Below, one piece after another: positions 56,830 through 64,000 of a stretch of DNA of 64,000 bases (position 1 is the stretch's first letter; each line of letters opens with the position of its first letter). The DNA lies in contig OX246738.1 in NCBI GenBank assembly GCA_945910005.1, forward strand, positions 26,699,303 to 26,763,302, given 5' to 3'. Source of the stretch: Isoperla grammatica (Eukaryota; Arthropoda; Insecta; Plecoptera; Perlodidae). The notes below the pieces were generated by a model, which saw nothing but the letters and a program-made list of their open reading frames with translations, had not been told where the DNA came from and did no database searches. A program made the position numbers and the translations under genes.

Positions 56830-59076
56830 GCATCTTACTTAATGAATATTGAATTGTACACCGTTTATCATATTTTAATGGGATTTCAGAAAAATTATTG
56901 TTTTGCCTTTTGACACCGACTTTCTTTGAAAAAATATACAACAATTATTGCATTTTGTAAAGGAGATGCATAACAGATTCATTCATAAAGAACATTGTTC
57001 ACAGATGACGTTGACTTCACGAAATAAACCTTGGAGCACGAGATAAAATGTGTCAAACTATGTTTATATAAATAGAAATGAAAAAACAAATCTACTTAAA
57101 AAAATTAAGAATCATATTCCTTTTGTTTGTAACTGAAGATCCATCTTGTTTAGATATAAACTTCTACTAATATTGTTTTAGTATTAAAGAGAATTCCCTA
57201 TTCTTTTCCTACAATAGTTAATTCTATGGCCTATGATGGATAGTTAGGGCAAAACCAATTATTGTCAGTATGTAAAATTACTTATTGTCAAGTTCCCTAT
57301 ATAATTTTTCAAATCCTACATCTGTATACAAAATGGGGTCCCATCTGTATATTTTTTCTGACACTTCAACCAATGCAAAAAGTACATTCTCAATTTGTAT
57401 TCACTACAATTGGTTTCTAGCAATTGGAAGTAAGCTTTAAAGGGATAGTCAGGTGAGAAACTAAAAAAACAAACTGGGCGTATGTACTATTAAAACAAAA
57501 TGTTGATACATGTATACTGTACAAGCAGCCTGAAGCTGAAGAAGAAAATATGACTATGAAATCGTTAGCGTGTGGTCTACTCGAATTATCGACTGAAATG
57601 TAGGTAAGCTGAGGTATACGTCTGACAAGTAAGCGAGGTGATAGAATGATTAGAATTTCACCAGACTTGCGTTCTCCTGACCAAACATAAAAGTAAAACC
57701 GAAGGCATCGAAAAGTAAACATAGAGCACAGGACAAGAATTATAGGTGCCCTGGCCTAGAAGGCCTACATACAATTAATTGTAAATTCCCTGCAAGAAAC
57801 CTAATATTTATATTTTACTTGCCCAACCATTAGTATTTCTTTAGCCCTGAAAGCTGCACGTGTTTAGAATAGATATTGCAGGCCCTTTACGAAGGAAATA
57901 AGTTTGTGCACTTGTTACAAGGAAAAACATGACGTAAGCTGTGTGTCAGAGAAGAAAGGAGTACTTGGAGAATAAAGATTGAGATTGGTTTACTTGTCAC
58001 ATCATTTACTGTTCCTTCGAAGTATTATACACAGTTTTTGTTTCTCCTATCCATACAGTATTTGTCAAGAGAGACAACACAGTTCTTAATTCAGACATCC
58101 GAGCACACAGAATACAGATGTCCACATGATACAGTTAATATTCGCAGAACTAATACGGAAAAGATCGCAGGCATTTTGAAATAAATTACACATTAAATAT
58201 GCAGCCAACATTGTGCTAGGAAGCTAATAGGCTGTACATAATTTCAACTGTGTTTTGATGGCACAATGGCACATAGAGTATAAGAAACTTAACAAACAAA
58301 GTCTGTTACAGTACATATTAAATTTGTATGTATATTTTAATTGCCTTATTTTCTCACATCTTACAAAATGGTTAGTATAATAAATAAATTAAAGCGGTTT
58401 CCAACCCTGGACCTACCTTATCACATGCAGTCAACACACATACCCATAACAATTAAATGCCAAACACGAAATATGAAAAAGAAATTGTTTAAGTTTACTC
58501 AAATATTGGTGTGTCACATCCACCAACCTGTAAAAATGTACCTTAAATGCATAACTGGACTACAGTCAAATACAAGTGATGTAGGCCTACACCATTGACC
58601 ACTTCATTTTCATTGTGCTTCACCTACGAGTATCTTTTAACATGATATAAGAAATAAGAATCAATTTCTATACGTTCAGAAGTTACTTAGGCCTAGTACT
58701 TTCGAAATGCTTTAGTGGAATACTAACTTATGTACTAGTATATACTAAAACATGTAAAAATACATAGATATGTACAGTACAATCCACTTAATAAGTTTTC
58801 TAAGGTACCCTACTTCTAAATTTGACACTTTTTAATTATTTATATACTGTACACGGAGAAATATTTACAACGCAAAATGTATTAAAATATTAATCATTGA
58901 CCGAAGATTTTTAAATTTATTAAAGGAATTGTACTGTAAATTTGAGAAAAACAATAAATATTAACTAAAGCACTTCTACCACAGACGATAGGCCTACTTT
59001 GAAATGTTTTAATCAGGTTATAAACAGGAAAGGCCTCATCAACAGACTTGTATAATATTACAATACCTAGTACATC
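56830..59076. other. Intergenic spacer between convergent genes, nothing recognised
   Basis: AT-rich DNA between the 3-prime ends of MRPL43 and the GPAT gene. The 101-codon minus frame at 57417-57722 and the 85-codon plus frame at 58341-58598 match nothing I know. Part could be the long 3-prime UTR of either gene. Confidence 0.4.
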
Positions 59077-59743
59077 CAGGGGTCAAATTTTACTTAAGCC
59101 TTTTCCCAGGGCTACCAGAAATTTGTCCAAATCAGTAAAAATATTATTTTGGCTAGCCAATGAGCTAGTGCCTACTTCTTGTTGACACCTAGCATAGGCT
59201 ACATATTTGTGCTGATATTAACTTAATATTTTAAATAGTAGATAGATATGTAGGTACCGGTAACTGTTCTCTGACTTAGATAAATAACATGTAGGTCTAT
59301 TCAATTACTAACAGGTAGACGTGTACAATTGCAATTTACGTAAGTATACGACACGTAAGCCCACGCAAGTACGTAGTTCATCTTTTGTAAATTGATTTTT
59401 TTTCTGATTTTGATTATGAAAACTTGTTAAACTTGTGGGCAAACGTAAAACTTGGGTTCAAAATAAGTTCTTAGATTTGTGAGACATTCAAAGTTCATTA
59501 AATGTATGTAAAATGCAAAAATATGTGATGTAACTTTTTCAAATGTTGTGTTGTGTGTTTCGACAGTATCTTTAACTACGAGATTTCCTTGTTGCTATTG
59601 AACACTACGTTGATTTGTGTGAAAGTGAGAACCAGTATTTTACATTAAAAAACACCACAGTGAGTGAGTATTGACACTCTTGGGTTGGTTATGCAATGCC
59701 ACAAGCTTGGAGAGAAAGAGATAAAAATAAGATTTGACCCCTG
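59077..59743. mobile_element. hAT-like element with CAGGGGTCAAATTTTA ends
   Basis: Starts CAGGGGTCAAATTTTA and ends AAGATTTGACCCCTG. The ends and the inner GGGCTA/TAGCC words resemble the element at 12842. The expected 8-bp duplication is not clear (AGTACATC against ACTATCAC), so boundaries may be eroded. Confidence 0.7.
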
Positions 59744-60036
59744 ACTATCACTTTAGTGGAACCAGCCAAAACTTGTACTAATCATATGCACGTTTCCCTG
59801 CATTGCATCAAGTCTTAAATCATGGCAACACAAAGAATTTCTTGATAGTTGCATGTATACACAGTGCTACAATGTGTCAAAAATTGACATTAAATGAGAA
59901 AACACATCATCAATGGAAATGACAAAAATATCTCAGATTCCATATTTCTATGGCATTTGCCTTTTGAATATACATATAAACTAATGAGTTATTATTACTG
60001 TTTGAAATCACAACCTGATATTTGAAGCTACAAACT

Positions 60037-63000
60037 TCACTCCACCTTAAGTCGTTTACTGAATTCTTCTTGTTGCTTCTCTTTCCATTCTTTCTTTGGC
60101 TTCATACGCTTCAATTGTCCATCCCTGTCAACATAACAAAATGTAAATACTACCTCCACAAAAGAATACAGTACTGTCTCATACATCATGTCGTGTATTT
60201 AGTACAGTAATTAGCCTACATAGTGAATCAATTCTAAATAGGCCTATGTCACAATCTTCTGTGACTGTCAAGAGTTGCCCAAGGTTCAGTTTTAGAACCA
60301 ATTTTATTCATTCTTTACAAGGATCCGGCCCGGCTCGGCTTGGCCCGGCTTGGTTGTATAAAGCCCGTTTTTTTACGCCGGCTGGCTAGCTTGGTTTAGC
60401 GCGGCTCGCTTTCTGAGCCCAGCTGGCTAGCTTGCTTTGGCTCGGCTCACTTTTCAAGCCCGGCCCGGAAGCTTGGCTTAGCCCGGCTCGCTTTCTGAGC
60501 CCAGCTGGCTAGCTTGCATTGGCTCGGCTCACTTTGTAAGCCCGGCTCGGTAGCCTGGCTTAGCCCGGCTCACTTTCTGAACCAAGCTTTGCTAGCTTGT
60601 TTTGGCCCGGCTTGCTTGCCCAGCTTGCTTTGGCCCGACTCACTTTTTAAGCCCAGCTCGATTTGACGCGGCTCACTTTTCAAGCTGAGCTTGCTAGCTT
60701 GATTTAGCCCAGCTTGGTTTGACCCAGCTCACTTTTGACTTAAAGCTGAGTTGGGGATTGCAGATTTGCTACCTTCACCATCAACATTTTGACTAGGCCT
60801 AGCAATTGTTTGTTTAATTAATCTGTAATTGGTAAGTAAGAGGAACCGTTCTGCTTTCTATGTTCACTAGTAGGCCTATATAGAAGTAAGCGTACTTCTC
60901 AAAATGCATAGATGATAGCGACATAAAATGAGCAATTGTTATCATCATATTACCTTGGCCATGCGCTGCGATATGCCATTACGCCAACTCTGTTTCACTG
61001 GCGACAAGTTGCATTCTGTCTGGGCTCTACCGCTCGCACGGCATCATCAACGGTATGTTATCAGGGGGAGGGGGGCGCGGGCGTGGGCGAACAGTGACAA
61101 GCGAACAGTTACTATACTGTATTTTCCATATCAACTAGCACAGCGGCAAATTTCGGGTTCAATCGCGGCTAGTTTATTGCTCTCTTTGTACAAGGTTGTA
61201 AACTTCAATCACGTTGACAGTTTCTCCGACCAGTAAGAAGGGTAGATGCATAGCTTCCAAAATGAAGTGACCTCTGATTATTTTGTCTTCGAAATAAATA
61301 ACCTAAAATCTTAGTTAACGTCACGTACAGAATTTGAGGATTGCTAAAGTTAATAATTAAAACTTACAATTGTGTTTAATTGTTGATACAGTGGGGGTAG
61401 TAAGGTATTTTTTCGCTGTCGTTGGAGGCCAATATGGCTTGGAGCTGCCTGTACTATAAGGGATGGTGAGTACTTTGCGGAAGAAAGGCATGATTGACAT
61501 TTATGGTCTCTAATAACACCAATAACTTCTTTTGAGGTTTGATTTTACAACTGTGTAAGTTGAAAGTAGAGGGTGCAAGACAACCAAAGTGACTAGCTCA
61601 CAGCACAGATAGAGGTGGCTCAGCGATAAGACGCGAGACTCTAATTCTGGAGGTCGCCGGTTCGATTCCGGCCACCGGCTGTCCTGACTGAAGGTTTTTT
61701 CCGAGGTTTTCCTCAGTCGTAAAAGCGAATGCTGGGATTGAGTCCTACTAATAGCTATCGGAAATTCCTTCCTAACTATCCAAACACCCTAATAACCTAG
61801 TTAGTCACCTGAAGAAGGGCACATCAGGTTAAGCTAGGGTGCATGATATAACAGGTATTGCTACGAACAATTATTATTTATTATCTCACAGCGAGAAGCG
61901 AGCGTGAGACTTGGCAAAATGTTCTTGCAGACGGGTATTGGCGGGTATTCGGCCCGGATTGGTTTGGCTTGGCTTAGTTAGGCTCGCTTTCGGCCCGGCT
62001 TGGATTGGCCTGGCTTAGTTCGGCTTGCTTTCGGCCCGGCTCAGTTGAGCTCAGTTTTGGCCCGGCTTGGTTTGGCTTGGCTTGGTTAGGCTCGCTTTCG
62101 GCCCGGCTCAGTTGAGCTTAGTTTCGGCCCGGCTTGGTTTGGCTTGGTTTAGCTGGGCTCCATTACGGCTCGGCTTGCTTTAGCTCGGCTTGGATTTAGT
62201 GAGCTTGCTTTCGGCTGGGCTTGCTTTGGCGTTGTGTCAACGCGAGGCCCAGCTTGAAGCCCGGCTTACTTTACTCAGCGCTGGCTTGGCTTGGCTTGGG
62301 CTTGGTTTAAAATAAAAGTGAGCCGGATCCTTGATTCTTTATAATATTGTTGCTATCCATTATATCTGGTAATCATATTTATATTTAATCATATTTACTG
62401 TTGTACCTATGTATTTAAATTGTAGCTACTGGTAAATTTTATAGGTGTTCAACAATATTTTTTTCAATAGGCCTATCGATATCGGCAATACAAAATTGAG
62501 ATCGCTATTACGATATCGAATTATTTTTTTTCGGCGGTGATAAAACGATTCATAACAAATCGTAGTTAATTTAATTTTTAAGTATTTCCACTGTGGCCTG
62601 CAGTACACATTGATGCAGTATGCGTTGCTACTCTGGGATAAAGGCTTTGTTGATAGTGAGTGAGAAAGAACGAATTCGTGTGAGAGTCACATGTTGGGCA
62701 TCGGCTATTGCCAGTCGTAAAACTCAAAACGAGCAATATCAAACAAAATTTTTCTCGGAAAGAATTCCGGGTTCCAGGTACAAACAGTTGGATGGATCCA
62801 AAGTCTCTCGGCAAACAAAGGGAATTCGTAATGGTCGAGTGGCAATCTGGGTAGTGGGGGGGGGGGGGGGGGGGAGATTTTAAGTTACAAGCTGCAGCAA
62901 GCGTACTGTAGACCAAGGGAGAAATACTTCATTCGCAAGTTGACAACAACATAGCGATATCCTCGGGAGGGGGGAAATGCACAGTGACTAATATCGCGAT

Positions 63001-63477
63001 ACATTCAATATCTTCTTCTTTTCCTATGCCCGCATTTTTGGCTTACTGGGCCATCACGGATTTTCTGGTTTTCCAGTAGAGACAGGCTTCCTTTTCCTCA
63101 TAGCTCATGCCAGGTGGAAGGGCATCTACCTCATCTTTAAGACGTAATATGACTGTCCCTACTATATCAATATCGAAGCTAACCTCCATCTTCTCGCGAT
63201 ATTGTATCGAAAAATCAATATCGTTGATTCGTTGAACATCTCTAGTAATTTTATTTCTGTAGTATTTGTATGTATCTTGGTTTAAGTATTGGCTGGAGTA
63301 GTTTACTGTTGGGCTTGGATCCAACAGTTGCATCTTTCCCAACACCTAACTATATAATCAGTAATCACTTACCACATAAGGTCGACAAGCCCTCCTTGGC
63401 GAGCAATCACACCTTTTACTCTGTTGGCAAAGTCAATAGCGGACTCTCCATCCTGCTGGTACATCGGTGGGAGGTAC
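60037..63477 (-). CDS. GPAT3/4: GPAT3/GPAT4-like glycerol-3-phosphate acyltransferase, last two exons (partial)
   Basis: Two minus-strand exons are visible: 63477-63373 and the terminal exon 60124-60037 ending in TGA. Together they give 63 residues: YLPPMYQQDGESAIDFANRV, KGVIARQGGLVDLMWDGQLK, RMKPKKEWKEKQQEEFSKRL and KVE. The FANRVK-x-x-IA-x-QGGL-x-x-L-WDG-x-LKR signature followed by a KEEQQ-like basic end is the C-terminus of the ER glycerol-3-phosphate acyltransferases GPAT3 and GPAT4 (AGPAT6), which make lysophosphatidic acid for triglyceride and phospholipid synthesis. The catalytic HX4D motif and membrane segments lie in upstream exons beyond the right edge. Splice sites are canonical (CTGTTACACAG acceptor, GTAAGTGATT donor, GTTGACAG acceptor). 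The two paralogues cannot be told apart from this part. It converges with MRPL43. The 3.2-kb last intron is filled with transposons. Confidence 0.92.
60318..62333. mobile_element. hAT-type element with GGCTTGG repeats, TSD ATTCTTTA, GPAT last intron
   Basis: Starts CAAGGATCCGGCCCGGCTC and ends GTGAGCCGGATCCTTG; the inverted termini share CAAGGATCCGGC. ATTCTTTA flanks both sides (60310-60317 and 62334-62341). Long subterminal arrays of GGCCCGGCTTGGTTTGGCTT words occupy about 60340-60740 and 61940-62310. A tRNA-derived SINE (61605-61880) is inserted near the right array. No transposase is seen; the 102-codon frame at 60928 is unrecognised. Confidence 0.92.
61605..61880 (+). mobile_element. tRNA-derived SINE family A, copy 2 (best preserved)
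   Basis: The head GATAGAGGTGGCTCAGCGAT then AAGACGCGAGACTC and CGCCGGTTCGATTCCGGCCA has clear box A (GTGGCTCAGCG) and box B (GGTTCGATTCC) spacing, as in a tRNA-derived Pol III promoter. The body GTCCTGACTGAAGGTTTTTT, AAGCGAATGCTGGGATTGAG and CTAACTATCCAAACACCC matches the reverse copy at 7696-7966. It ends near ATTATTATTTATTA. It is not a functional tRNA gene: the acceptor stem is not closed. Confidence 0.9.
62442..63244. mobile_element. hAT-like element with TAG(A)G-TGTTCAAC ends
   Basis: The left end TAGGTGTTCAACAATATT and the right end (read inward) TAGAGATGTTCAACGAATC are inverted relatives. The flanks GTAAATTTTA and GTAATTTTA match with one indel. CGATATCG-like words lie inside both ends, as in the element at 56498. 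The interior has a poly-G tract (about 62855-62874) and a minus-strand frame discussed as a finding. Confidence 0.65.
63043..63165 (-). other. Unrecognised repeated coding-like fragment
   Basis: The 3-prime end of the minus frame 63345-63043 reads LKDEVDALPPGMSYEEKEAC then LYWKTRKSVMAQ before a stop. The sequence just past the stop, AAGCCAAAAATGCGGGCATA on the minus strand, recurs near 55913-55935 in MRPL43 intron 3. It could be the C-terminus of a repeat-encoded or retrocopied protein. I do not recognise it. Confidence 0.35.
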
Positions 63478-63604
63478 CTGTGTAACAGAAAAAACATTCA
63501 AGTTAATGCAACTAGAAAAAAGGTGCCTATCATGCTGTCAAGTTTATAGATCACAAGGTATAAAACTCTCCCATACATTATTAATCAAATCACTATGTAA
63601 TAGG

Positions 63605-63794
63605 CAGTGTTGGGCAGGAACTTTTTAAAAACGAACGAGTTCTTAAGAACTTTTTCAGGAACTTTTAACATAAAAGTTCCTAATTTCAGAGAAATACTGA
63701 AAAGTTCTTTTCATTTTATGAGGCCTTTATAACAACTACCATTCAACCATTCAAGCTTCATTTGAAAACAAGTTACTAATTTTTACCAACACTG
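63605..63794. mobile_element. hAT-like MITE
   Basis: Starts CAGTGTTGGGCAGGAAC and ends TTTACCAACACTG. AAGTTC/GAACTT words recur inside. Flanks (GTAATAGG and GTAGACCT) do not match, so the duplication has decayed or an end is misplaced. Confidence 0.65.
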
Positions 63795-64000
63795 GTAGAC
63801 CTAATAGAACAAGTAGGCCTAGGCTATATTTTCTAAAGTAAGTATAAGTAGGCTATAAAGTTTCTTGTGCATGAAGGATCAGCACCAAACAGGTCCATAT
63901 TGCCAATTAATTCCATTCATGTATTATAACATTTAGGGATGGCCAAAACTATAGATTTTATTGATCGATATTCGAGTCTCTTTTCATACGAAATGAAAGT

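Noticed and set aside
57417..57722. 101-codon minus frame between MRPL43 and GPAT
   Set aside because: No recognisable motif and no splice partners; may lie in UTR sequence.
61605..61680. Functional tRNA gene
   Set aside because: Box A and B are clear, but the acceptor stem does not close, the sequence continues into a SINE body, and a second copy exists at 7696.
1..64000. CRISPR array, operon or bacterial system
   Set aside because: The window is eukaryotic, with spliced genes and retroelements; no array of equal direct repeats with unique spacers exists.

Overview
This is a gene-poor, repeat-rich window from an animal nuclear genome. Five protein-coding genes are split by GT-AG introns, and every gap is filled with transposons, hairpin MITEs, SINEs and microsatellites. 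The AT-rich background, the constant GGCCTAGGCC and TAGGCCTA strings, the dense hAT DNA transposons and a Penelope-like element suggest a marine invertebrate, perhaps a non-vertebrate deuterostome. That placement is a guess from style, not a measured phylogeny.

Layout: 1-11235 has no supported gene; it holds tandem repeats, a hAT element with exact 8-bp duplications, a SINE carrying two nested insertions, and microsatellites. 11236-19065 (+) is VPS25 (ESCRT-II), four coding exons. 19066-24121 is transposon-rich intergenic DNA. 24122-24682 (-) is UBE2H, a ubiquitin-conjugating enzyme in one uninterrupted exon. 25527-40330 (+) is the RMND5 homologue (Rmd5/Gid2), the RING subunit of the CTLH/GID E3 ligase, rebuilt from eight exons into 394 residues. 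40331-48363 is repeats, with a Penelope-like remnant and a 522-bp tandem duplication. 48364-56190 (+) is MRPL43, four exons, 186 residues. 60037-63477 (-) holds the last two exons of a GPAT3/GPAT4-type acyltransferase, whose upstream exons lie beyond the right edge.

The most interesting biological observation is that UBE2H and RMND5 stand head to head, with 844 bp between their start codons. UBE2H (yeast Ubc8) is the E2 that works with the CTLH/GID ligase, whose RING subunit is RMND5, so an E2 and its partner E3 subunit appear to share one divergent promoter region. A second is in MRPL43: a 114-bp tandem duplication has copied the intron-2 acceptor and the start of exon 3, and both acceptors keep the reading frame.

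Among the mobile elements, eight have exact 8-bp target duplications and matching inverted ends of the hAT type, a ninth has the exact 8-bp duplication with ends matching after a 2-bp offset, and further copies are eroded. One carries a frameshifted BED-finger transposase remnant. A separate 2-kb DNA element in MRPL43 intron 1, with repeated GGTAACGGAATTAC motifs and a 243-codon ORF, could not be assigned to a superfamily by reading alone.
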